From contig CAIQLZ010000041.1 in NCBI GenBank assembly GCA_903872785.1, forward strand, positions 1 to 9,524: a DNA stretch of 9,524 nt. Direction: 5' to 3'. Of the stretch, positions 4,796 to 9,524 are shown piece by piece. The position numbers were made by a program, and so were the translations under genes. This stretch comes from Candidatus Levyibacteriota bacterium. GTDB taxonomy: Bacteria > Patescibacteriota > Microgenomatia > Levybacterales > UBA12049. Within the stretch, counting starts at the first letter, position 1. The number at the start of each line of letters is the position of its first letter. Below the pieces are notes generated by a model. It did no database searches, was not told where the DNA came from, and saw only the letters and a list, made by a program, of their open reading frames with translations.

Positions 4796-5971
4796 ATGTT
4801 ATTAACTATTCTCGTTTTTCTTTTAATACTCTCAATTTTGGTTTTAGTCCATGAAGCGGGTCACCTTTTTGTGGCTAAAAAATTAGGAATCAAGGTTGAG
4901 GAGTTTGGTTTTGGTTTTCCGCCCCGCATCTTCGGCTTTAAAAAAGGAGGAACAATTTATTCCATAAACTGGTTGCCGATTGGAGGATTTGTAAAACTTT
5001 ATGGAGAAGATGAAGCAGGAGGAGGAAAAATAATGATTAAGAATAAACGGTTAATGATTAAAAATAAACATAGAGCATTTTTTGCAAAGTCTGCTTGGCA
5101 AAGAGCAAGTGTAATTGTAGCAGGAGTGATAATGAATGCAATTCTGGCTGCAGTCATTTTCTATATATTCCTTGGAATTTCAGGATTCAAAACAGATCTG
5201 CCTCTTCTCTCTGATTATAAATTTTTTGGAGTAAATCAAACAAATATTCAGGAAATCATAATATCCTCTGTTGTGAAGAATTCTCCTGCAGAGAGACAAG
5301 GACTAAAGCCTATGACAAAGGTGGTCACAGTTAATGGTAAAAAAATAACCGGCAGTAAAGATTTTATAAATATCGTTAATAAAAACCGCGGACGCGAAAT
5401 TGAAATTACTTGGAGTACTTTAAAGACGCAGGATATTCATAAAACTAAAGTAATACCGCGAATTTTTCCTCCGAAAAATGAAGGGGCATTAGGTATAGGA
5501 CTTTTTTCCCTGTCTTCAGCAGTATTTAATTATGTAACGCCAGTACAAAAAATATTCTCCGGAATAACTTATCCTATAAATCTTATGGTTTACAACTTAA
5601 GCGTTATAGCAAAATTAGTGAAAGTTTCTTTGGAAAATAGAACAACAGAGCCTTTGAGTCAAAGCATATCCGGTCCTGTTGGCATTGCTTCCATAACAGA
5701 AGGTATTTTGGAAATACAGAATTTAAAAGAAAAAATACTGGGACTTTTAAATTTAGCAGGTATTTTGTCTATTTCTTTAGCTTTTTTCAATGTTTTGCCG
5801 ATACCCGCTCTCGATGGGGGAAGATTGTTTTTTATTTTGATAGAAGCAATTACAGGAAAAAAGGTAAATCAGAAAATAGAGTCCACTACTCATGCAATAG
5901 GAATGATAATTTTACTTACATTGATGGCTTTAATTACTTTCAAAGATATAGCCAAGCTTTTTATTAAATAA
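4796..5971 (+). CDS. rseP: Site-2 intramembrane zinc metalloprotease, RseP family (M50)
   Basis: RseP-type proteases cut transmembrane helices of anti-sigma factors and signal-peptide remnants within the membrane. The first transmembrane segment (about residues 2-18) leads into HEAGH at 19-23, where His19 and His23 bind zinc and Glu20 is catalytic. A second membrane segment is near 105-127. A single PDZ domain spans roughly 135-215, with ExxSPAERQGLKP-like sequence. The C-terminal membrane segments carry NVLPIPALDGG with the zinc-binding Asp340. The 391 residues fit single-PDZ homologues; E. coli RseP has two. A 7-residue tandem duplication (IMIKNKR/LMIKNKH) lies in the loop before the second membrane segment. 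The ATG sits just after the palindrome, without a Shine-Dalgarno. The gene occupies its classical place downstream of frr, but uppS, cdsA and dxr are absent. Substrates are unknown. Confidence 0.95.
   Translation: MLLTILVFLLILSILVLVHEAGHLFVAKKLGIKVEEFGFGFPPRIFGFKKGGTIYSINWLPIGGFVKLYGEDEAGGGKIMIKNKRLMIKNKHRAFFAKSAWQRASVIVAGVIMNAILAAVIFYIFLGISGFKTDLPLLSDYKFFGVNQTNIQEIIISSVVKNSPAERQGLKPMTKVVTVNGKKITGSKDFINIVNKNRGREIEITWSTLKTQDIHKTKVIPRIFPPKNEGALGIGLFSLSSAVFNYVTPVQKIFSGITYPINLMVYNLSVIAKLVKVSLENRTTEPLSQSISGPVGIASITEGILEIQNLKEKILGLLNLAGILSISLAFFNVLPIPALDGGRLFFILIEAITGKKVNQKIESTTHAIGMIILLTLMALITFKDIAKLFIK
5031..5071 (+). repeat. 21-bp tandem duplication inside rseP
   Basis: TAATGATTAAGAATAAACGG at 5031-5050 recurs at 5052-5071 with a 21-base period and three differences. 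It adds a 7-residue repeat, (I/L)MIKNK(R/H), without breaking the frame. Confidence 0.8.
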
Positions 5972-5980
5972 AAAATATAT

Positions 5981-6754
5981 ATGGAAGAAAAAGTTTTTAT
6001 TAAAAATTCTAAGGGATTGAAACTTGCTTTAATTATTTTTTCTCCTGATAAGAATAAAAAGTACCCAGCGATAATAATTTTAAATGGATTCCTTGGGTAC
6101 AAAGAGGAATTGCATCCCGCAGAATTAGCGAAAAAGTTAGTAAATAATGGATTTACTGCAGTGAGGTTTGATTGCTCAGGGTCAGGCGAAAGCGAAGGAG
6201 CATTCGAAAAAGATTATTCGATGTCAAATTACTTAGAAGACATTAAATGTGTTTATGAATACGTTCAAAAGCTGGAATTTGTAGATAAAAATAGAATTGG
6301 AGTTTTGGGATATAGCTTGGGGGGGATGATGGCTATTGTTTTTGCAGCGCAACATTCAGAAATAAAAACATGCATTGCAGTTTCTACCCCGCCAACAATT
6401 TTTGCAGCAAATTGGTTAAAGATGTTTCTAAAAGATTGGAGGTACATAGAATTCTTTAATAGAGAAATACCGAAAGCTACAAAGAAGATTAAATTGCCGG
6501 TAACTTTAATTATGGAAGCTAATAAATTTAATGTGCTAAACTTTATACCAAAAGTGAATTGTCCGTTTCTTATGATTTTGGGTCTTGCCGATGAATTAGT
6601 CAGTCCGGATGACTCAAGGAAAATTTTTAAAAAGGCAAATCAGCCTAAAGAATTAATCGAAATCGAAGGATTAGGGCACGAGCATAAGTTGTATCCTGAG
6701 AAAATTAAAATAGTCAACGAAAAAACATTAGATTTTCTCAAAAGATATTTATAA
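5981..6754 (+). CDS. Alpha/beta hydrolase (serine hydrolase, dienelactone hydrolase or aminopeptidase S33-like)
   Basis: This is a 257-residue alpha/beta-hydrolase fold protein with no signal peptide, so probably cytosolic. The oxyanion-side segment ILNGFLGYKEE is at 33-43 and FDCSGSGESEG at 63-73. The nucleophile elbow GYSLGG carries Ser112, the acid is Asp204 in LGLADELV, and the base is His233 in GLGHEHKL. The triad is complete. A cap region at about 135-190 lies between strands. It resembles esterase/acyl-peptidase-like family members annotated as serine aminopeptidase S33, but the substrate cannot be read from sequence. It begins nine bases after the rseP stop, with only an A/T-rich gap, so it is almost certainly co-transcribed with rseP. 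A role with membrane or peptide turnover is possible but not shown. Confidence 0.88.
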   Translation: MEEKVFIKNSKGLKLALIIFSPDKNKKYPAIIILNGFLGYKEELHPAELAKKLVNNGFTAVRFDCSGSGESEGAFEKDYSMSNYLEDIKCVYEYVQKLEFVDKNRIGVLGYSLGGMMAIVFAAQHSEIKTCIAVSTPPTIFAANWLKMFLKDWRYIEFFNREIPKATKKIKLPVTLIMEANKFNVLNFIPKVNCPFLMILGLADELVSPDDSRKIFKKANQPKELIEIEGLGHEHKLYPEKIKIVNEKTLDFLKRYL

Positions 6755-6767
6755 AAGCAAAAAAATT

Positions 6768-6776
6768 TGTTAAAAT
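6768..6776 (+). promoter_or_regulatory. Extended -10 promoter giving a leaderless mRNA
   Basis: TGTTAAAAT (TG, one base, TAAAAT) ends six bases before the ATG at 6783, so transcription would begin at or beside the start codon. The -35 region at 17 bases, TTTATA (6748-6753), is weak. No Shine-Dalgarno is present. Confidence 0.5.
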
Positions 6777-6782
6777 AATAAT

Positions 6783-7106
6783 ATGCATGCCACTTTTGGA
6801 GATTTCAAAAAACTGCAAATAAGAATCGGGCTTATAGTAGAGACAGAGAAAATAGAAGGAACAGATAAGTTACTCAAGCTAAAAGTTGACTTTGGTGATG
6901 AGAAAAGACAGATCGTGTCAGGAATTGCTGAATTTTACAAGCCTATGCAACTAATTGGCAAGCAATTTCCATTTGTGGTTAATCTTGAGTCAAAAGTCAT
7001 TAGGGGAGTTGAAAGTCAGGGAATGATTATGGCAGTAGACGTTGACGGCAAAATAGTGCTTTTAAGACCTCACAAAAAAGTTCCGGCAGGAAGTTTTGTA
7101 AGATAA
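6783..7106 (+). CDS. Free-standing tRNA-binding domain protein, MetRS beta-subunit-like
   Basis: This 107-residue protein is a single OB-fold tRNA-binding domain of the EMAPII/Trbp111 type. It closely resembles the C-terminal dimerisation domain of methionyl-tRNA synthetase: DKLLKLKVDFG at 28-38, RQIVSGIAEFY at 42-52, VVNLESKVIRGVESQGM at 65-81 and a final LLRPHKKVPAG. In many bacteria this domain is fused to MetG; in others it is a separate beta subunit or the dimeric Trbp111, which binds the tRNA elbow non-specifically. Here it is free-standing, with no catalytic synthetase sequence around it. CsaA-like chaperones share the fold, but the sequence is nearer the MetRS type. The start at 6783 is the only reasonable one. 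A MetRS lacking this tail is expected elsewhere in the genome. Confidence 0.9.
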   Translation: MHATFGDFKKLQIRIGLIVETEKIEGTDKLLKLKVDFGDEKRQIVSGIAEFYKPMQLIGKQFPFVVNLESKVIRGVESQGMIMAVDVDGKIVLLRPHKKVPAGSFVR

Positions 7107-7114
7107 CAGTTGCT

Positions 7115-7130
7115 ATTTTCCTTATTGATT
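7115..7130 (+). repeat. 16-base direct repeat shared with the glyA promoter (copy 2)
   Basis: ATTTTCCTTATTGATT is identical to 827-842. It begins nine bases after the stop of the MetRS-beta-like gene, and its last six bases serve as the gdhA -35 box. Confidence 0.75.
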
Positions 7131-7153
7131 GGAATTGGTAGATAACATATAAT
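7125..7153 (+). promoter_or_regulatory. Sigma70-like promoter of gdhA
   Basis: TTGATT at 7125-7130, a 17-base spacer and a perfect TATAAT at 7148-7153. The start is predicted near 7160, leaving a leader of about nine bases before the ATG at 7169 and no Shine-Dalgarno. The arrangement is the same as at glyA. Confidence 0.7.
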
Positions 7154-7168
7154 TTTATTTGTTAATTT

Positions 7169-8446
7169 ATGACGGACATTTTTTCTGAAACCAAAAAATC
7201 TATTCTTAAAATCTCCAAGAAATTTAATCTAAATGAAAATGCGGTAGAGAAATTTTTGGAACCGGCAAGAGTTCTGGAAGTTAAAATTCCGGTTAAATTG
7301 AAAAATGGGCAAACAAAAGTTTTTCAAGGTTTTAGATCTCAGCACAATAACAAACTCGGCCCTTATAAGGGGGGAATAAGATTTCATCCTCAGGTTACCA
7401 AAGAAGAGGTAATGGCGTTGTCCTTATGGATGAGTCTTAAATGTGCGGTTGCCGATTTGCCTTACGGAGGAGCAAAGGGTGGAGTAATAGTTGATCCGAA
7501 AACTTTATCTGAGCGTGAGCTTGAGGATCTTTCAAGGGGATATGCTAGAGCAATTTATGATGTTATAGGAGCAGACAGGGATGTTCCTGCACCGGATGTC
7601 AACACTAATCCGAAAATTATGAGTTGGATGGTGGATGAATATGTCAAAATAAGCAAAGAAAAAAAAGTTCAAATACCCGAAAACATACTTTATGCAACTT
7701 TTACCGGTAAACCGGACAAAGATCATGGTTTGGCAGGGAGAACAGAAGCCACTGGTTTTGGTGGTGTAGTTGTTCTTAAGGAGTTGGTGCAAAGATTGGG
7801 ATTAAAGTCGGAAAATCAGATGGTAGCGGTGCAAGGTTTTGGCAATGTAGGGCTTTATTTCGCCCAATTCGCAGCGGATAATGGTTTTAAAGTAGTAGCT
7901 GTTTCCGACTCTAAGGGGGCAATAACGGAAAAAAATCATCAATTTAAGGCTTTGGACATTCCTCTCGTTTTAAAATGCAAGAAAGAAAAAGGAATGGTTT
8001 CTGGTTGCTATTGTGTCGGGGGAGTTTGCGATTTAAGTAAGGGTAGGCCTCTGACCAATGAAGAATTATTGGAGCTTCCGGTTGACATTCTCGTTCCTTC
8101 GGCTTTGGAAAATGTGATAAATAAGAAAAATATGACCAAAATAAAAGCAAAAATCATCATCGAGATGGCTAACGGACCGGTTTCTTATGAGGCATATGAG
8201 TATTTAACCAAAAAAGGCGTTGTGATAGTTCCGGATATTTTAGCTAATGCCGGAGGAGTGACGGGGTCGTATATAGAATGGAAACAAAATATCGAGAATA
8301 AAAAATACAAAAAAGAAGAAACGCTTAAAATGATTGAAGGAATTATGGAATTAGCTTTTGATAATATTTGGAATGAAGCTATAAATTTAAAAACTCATCT
8401 CAAAGAGGCTTCAACTGTTCACGCTCTCAAAAAACTTCTGGTTTAG
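7169..8446 (+). CDS. gdhA: Glutamate dehydrogenase (Glu/Leu/Phe/Val dehydrogenase family)
   Basis: This enzyme converts glutamate and 2-oxoglutarate plus ammonia reversibly with NAD(P), linking carbon and nitrogen metabolism. The 425 residues are normal for the hexameric class. The substrate domain shows GPYKGGIRFHP with Lys67, SLKCAVADLPYGGAKGG with Lys91 and catalytic Lys103, and VPAPDVNT with Asp143. The nucleotide-binding domain has GFGNVG at 223-228. The C-terminal part has PSALENVI, EMANGP and NAGGVTGSYIEWKQN. The residue after the second beta strand (SDSKG) gives no firm reading of NAD versus NADP preference. An unusual cysteine cluster (Cys280, 282, 287, with Cys270 nearby) sits where relatives carry a short loop before TNEELLELPVDILVP. 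The gene has its own promoter and its 3' end overlaps the convergent small ORF by 20 bases. Leucine or valine dehydrogenase is less likely given the GPYKGG and TGSYIEW motifs. Confidence 0.93.
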   Translation: MTDIFSETKKSILKISKKFNLNENAVEKFLEPARVLEVKIPVKLKNGQTKVFQGFRSQHNNKLGPYKGGIRFHPQVTKEEVMALSLWMSLKCAVADLPYGGAKGGVIVDPKTLSERELEDLSRGYARAIYDVIGADRDVPAPDVNTNPKIMSWMVDEYVKISKEKKVQIPENILYATFTGKPDKDHGLAGRTEATGFGGVVVLKELVQRLGLKSENQMVAVQGFGNVGLYFAQFAADNGFKVVAVSDSKGAITEKNHQFKALDIPLVLKCKKEKGMVSGCYCVGGVCDLSKGRPLTNEELLELPVDILVPSALENVINKKNMTKIKAKIIIEMANGPVSYEAYEYLTKKGVVIVPDILANAGGVTGSYIEWKQNIENKKYKKEETLKMIEGIMELAFDNIWNEAINLKTHLKEASTVHALKKLLV

Positions 8447-8744
8447 CAGAAATATCCTGAGAAGGAGGTTGAATATTGGTTTCATAATCCAGCCTTAATT
8501 CAGTTGCTTCCTGCATAGCTTTAAGCATGCTTGTCATCAGAATTGCCTTTATTCTTTCGTTTCTCATGGAGGTAATTTCCTTGAGAGTTTCATTTGGAAT
8601 GATCAAGCTGGAATTTTCTCTTTTAATGGTAATATTTTTTAAATTACCATTAGAAATTATCGAATTTAATTCGAACGGATGAAGTGTGCCTGGATTTCCA
8701 AAAATTGCACATTTAAGTTTTCGTCTGGATTCTTGTCTTTCCAT
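8427..8744 (-). CDS. Unrecognised 105-residue protein, convergent with gdhA
   Basis: I do not recognise a family. The protein is soluble and basic at the N-terminus (MERQESRRKLK), with a mixed middle (FELNSIISNGNLKNITIKR), a probable long helix at about 52-86 (NETLKEITSMRNERIKAILMTSMLKAMQEATEL) and a polar proline-containing tail. No signal peptide, metal site or nucleotide motif is visible. Evidence that it is real: a very good promoter on the same strand (TTGAAA, 17 bases, TATAAT) with a predicted leader of about 15 bases, and a frame that fills the gap between gdhA and the next gene. Its last codons overlap the end of gdhA tail to tail by 20 bases. It could be a lineage-specific orphan; function unknown. 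Confidence 0.55.
   Translation of the reverse strand: MERQESRRKLKCAIFGNPGTLHPFELNSIISNGNLKNITIKRENSSLIIPNETLKEITSMRNERIKAILMTSMLKAMQEATELRLDYETNIQPPSQDISAKPEVF
8429..8451 (-). terminator. Weak minus-strand terminator-like hairpin at the end of the 105-residue ORF
   Basis: Read on the minus strand, TTCTG and CAGAA (8447-8451 and 8436-8440) form a 5-bp stem with a 6-base loop, followed by G and six T. It overlaps the last codons of the minus-strand ORF. The stem is short and A/T-rich, so this is tentative. Confidence 0.3.
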
Positions 8745-8765
8745 AGTGTTTAAAATACAAAGCAG

Positions 8766-8794
8766 ATTATACCTTATATTTGTAAAGTTTTCAA
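8766..8794 (-). promoter_or_regulatory. Sigma70-like promoter of the 105-residue minus-strand ORF
   Basis: On the minus strand TTGAAA (8794-8789), a 17-base spacer and a perfect TATAAT (8771-8766). The start is predicted near 8759, about 15 bases before the ATG at 8744. It lies in the 66-bp gap between the two minus-strand ORFs, so the second one need not depend on the first. Confidence 0.65.
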
Positions 8795-8810
8795 TACTAG
8801 AGGATGTTAT

Positions 8811-9119
8811 TTAAAGAGATAAGATTTCCAAAATTGTTAACTGACTGCATTCCGCCAAGATACTGGCTGCTTCTGTTAAAGTCTCGGGCCTTATTCCTGA
8901 GTTTCTATTCCATAACGTTATACTTGCTTTCCAGATTGGGGTGTTGTTTTCCTCATCAAATCCCTCTGCTTCAATTACGCCCTGGGTTATATTAGGTGCT
9001 AAGCTTGTTCTTGTTCCTAACGAATAAAAAATTTTTTTCAATTGACATTCCGATGGTTTTCGATAAGTAAATCTTTGTAAAATAACCCCCGTTACAGGTT
9101 TTTGTTCAATTATCGACAT
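8811..9119 (-). CDS. Unrecognised 102-residue protein, divergent from proS
   Basis: I do not recognise a family. The protein is soluble, with beta-like alternation in the first 70 residues (VTGVILQRFTYRK, APNITQGVIEAEGF, PIWKASITLWNRN) and a helical, acidic C-terminus (ETLTEAASILAECSQLTILEIL). There is no membrane segment or obvious catalytic motif. The ATG at 9119 has no Shine-Dalgarno but lies about 12 bases from the start predicted from a perfect TATAAT. It is divergent from proS across a 61-bp gap and lies upstream of the other minus-strand ORF in the same direction, though the two proteins show no obvious mutual similarity by eye. Together they interrupt the rseP-to-proS neighbourhood. 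Function unknown; a chance open frame is not excluded. Confidence 0.5.
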   Translation of the reverse strand: MSIIEQKPVTGVILQRFTYRKPSECQLKKIFYSLGTRTSLAPNITQGVIEAEGFDEENNTPIWKASITLWNRNSGIRPETLTEAASILAECSQLTILEILSL

Positions 9120-9138
9120 AGACTTTGAATAAAAATAG

Positions 9139-9144
9139 ATTATA
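9139..9144 (-). promoter_or_regulatory. -10 box of the 102-residue minus-strand ORF
   Basis: TATAAT on the minus strand, inside GTATAATCT. The same nine bases occur at the -10 of the other minus-strand ORF. No good -35 is seen at 16-18 bases. Confidence 0.45.
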
Positions 9145-9162
9145 CAAGAGTTCTTTTAAATA

Positions 9163-9171
9163 TGCTATACT
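9163..9171 (+). promoter_or_regulatory. Extended -10 promoter of proS
   Basis: TGCTATACT (TG, one base, TATACT) ends nine bases before the proS ATG at 9181. The predicted transcript has only two or three leader bases. It shares a 61-bp gap with the divergent minus-strand -10 at 9139-9144. Confidence 0.5.
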
Positions 9172-9180
9172 TTTCTCAAC

Positions 9181-9524
9181 ATGCGGTATTCAAAGCTTTT
9201 CGGAAAGACAATTAAGAATGCGCCAAAGGATGAGGTGGCAATAAATGCAAAATTACTTCTTCGCGGGGGGTTTATTGATAAATTAATGGCCGGATCATAT
9301 ACGCTTCTTCATTTGGGAAGACGTGTTGAGCAAAAAATAGAACAGATTATTAGGGAAGAAATGAATGCAACAGGGGCGCAAGAGGTCCTGATGCCCCTGC
9401 TTCATCCTAAAGACATCTGGAATGAAACCGGCCGTTGGGATTCGGCACGTGAGGTCATGTATCAGTTTAAAAAAGATGAGAAAGAATACGGCCTCTCATT
9501 TACCCACGAAGAAATAGTAATGGA
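9181..9524 (+). CDS. proS: Prolyl-tRNA synthetase, N-terminal part (cut by window end)
   Basis: This class II aminoacyl-tRNA synthetase attaches proline to tRNA-Pro. The first 114 residues are present. SKLFGKTIKNAPKDE opens the bacterial-type N-terminus. LLLRGGFIDKLMAGSYTLLHLGRRV (26-49 region) and KIEQIIREEMNATGAQEVLMPLLHP (52-76) form motif 1, the dimer interface. IWNETGRW at 79-86 follows, then SFTHEEIV (106-113), the start of the ATP- and proline-binding THEE element. Family homologues run to roughly 430-570 residues, so most of the catalytic domain, any editing insertion and the anticodon domain lie beyond the window. The ATG at 9181 has no Shine-Dalgarno. proS is classically found just after rseP; here it is separated from it by five genes. 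Confidence 0.95.
   Translation, partial: MRYSKLFGKTIKNAPKDEVAINAKLLLRGGFIDKLMAGSYTLLHLGRRVEQKIEQIIREEMNATGAQEVLMPLLHPKDIWNETGRWDSAREVMYQFKKDEKEYGLSFTHEEIVM

Noticed and set aside
6061..6100. 7-bp perfect inverted repeat GTACCCA/TGGGTAC in the hydrolase gene
   Set aside because: It has a 26-base loop and lies inside well-conserved coding sequence (the oxyanion region), so it is probably a codon coincidence.
8804..8995. 63-codon plus-strand ORF opposite the 102-residue minus-strand gene
   Set aside because: It is shorter and low-complexity, with no promoter or ribosome binding site; the minus-strand frame has a TATAAT box and a longer open frame.
1..9524. Alternative genetic code (TGA read as glycine, as in some CPR)
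   Set aside because: TGA ends the thymidylate synthase and the 105-residue ORF, and no recognised gene has an internal TGA.
1..9524. CRISPR array, tRNA, insertion sequence or defence system
   Set aside because: No regularly spaced repeats, cloverleaf, transposase or defence motifs were found on either strand.

Overview
The window is 9.5 kb of AT-rich, densely packed bacterial DNA. It carries ordinary housekeeping genes and ends inside a gene on both sides. The gene set and protein sizes suggest a streamlined genome, most likely a Candidatus Patescibacteria (CPR) member, perhaps of the Microgenomates type. Pointers to this are a 151-residue EF-Ts, lysine-rich protein tails, almost no Shine-Dalgarno sequences, and a translation gene cluster that has lost pyrH, uppS, cdsA and dxr. 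TGA is used as a stop codon, so the recoded (TGA = Gly) CPR lineages are excluded. The lineage is an inference; no rRNA is present.

Layout. Positions 1-348 hold two unrelated fragments joined near position 165: a phage-type glycosyltransferase fragment and, in another frame, the 3' end of thymidylate synthase. The synthase overlaps folA (dihydrofolate reductase) by ATGA, and glyA (serine hydroxymethyltransferase) follows. Together these three form a one-carbon folate/dTMP cycle. A strong promoter and a long, structured leader precede rpsB and tsf. Next come an unrecognised 85-residue ORF, frr, a 125-bp imperfect palindrome, rseP (site-2 protease), an alpha/beta hydrolase, a free-standing MetRS-beta-like tRNA-binding protein and gdhA (glutamate dehydrogenase). 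Two small unrecognised genes lie on the minus strand, and the 5' part of proS closes the window.

The backbone rpsB-tsf-frr-rseP-proS matches the classical bacterial order rpsB-tsf-pyrH-frr-uppS-cdsA-dxr-rseP-proS, with the nucleotide, lipid and isoprenoid genes missing and other genes in their place.

Regulation. Several genes have a sigma70-like -10 hexamer only 6-21 bases before the start codon and no Shine-Dalgarno, implying leaderless or very short-leader mRNAs. The exception is rpsB, whose predicted transcript starts about 157 nt upstream. That leader can fold into nested stems, one of which covers the bases just before the ATG, so it is the best candidate here for an undescribed regulatory RNA. 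I see no CRISPR array, tRNA, rRNA, insertion sequence or defence system. Apart from the rpsB leader, no gap between genes is longer than about 140 bases.
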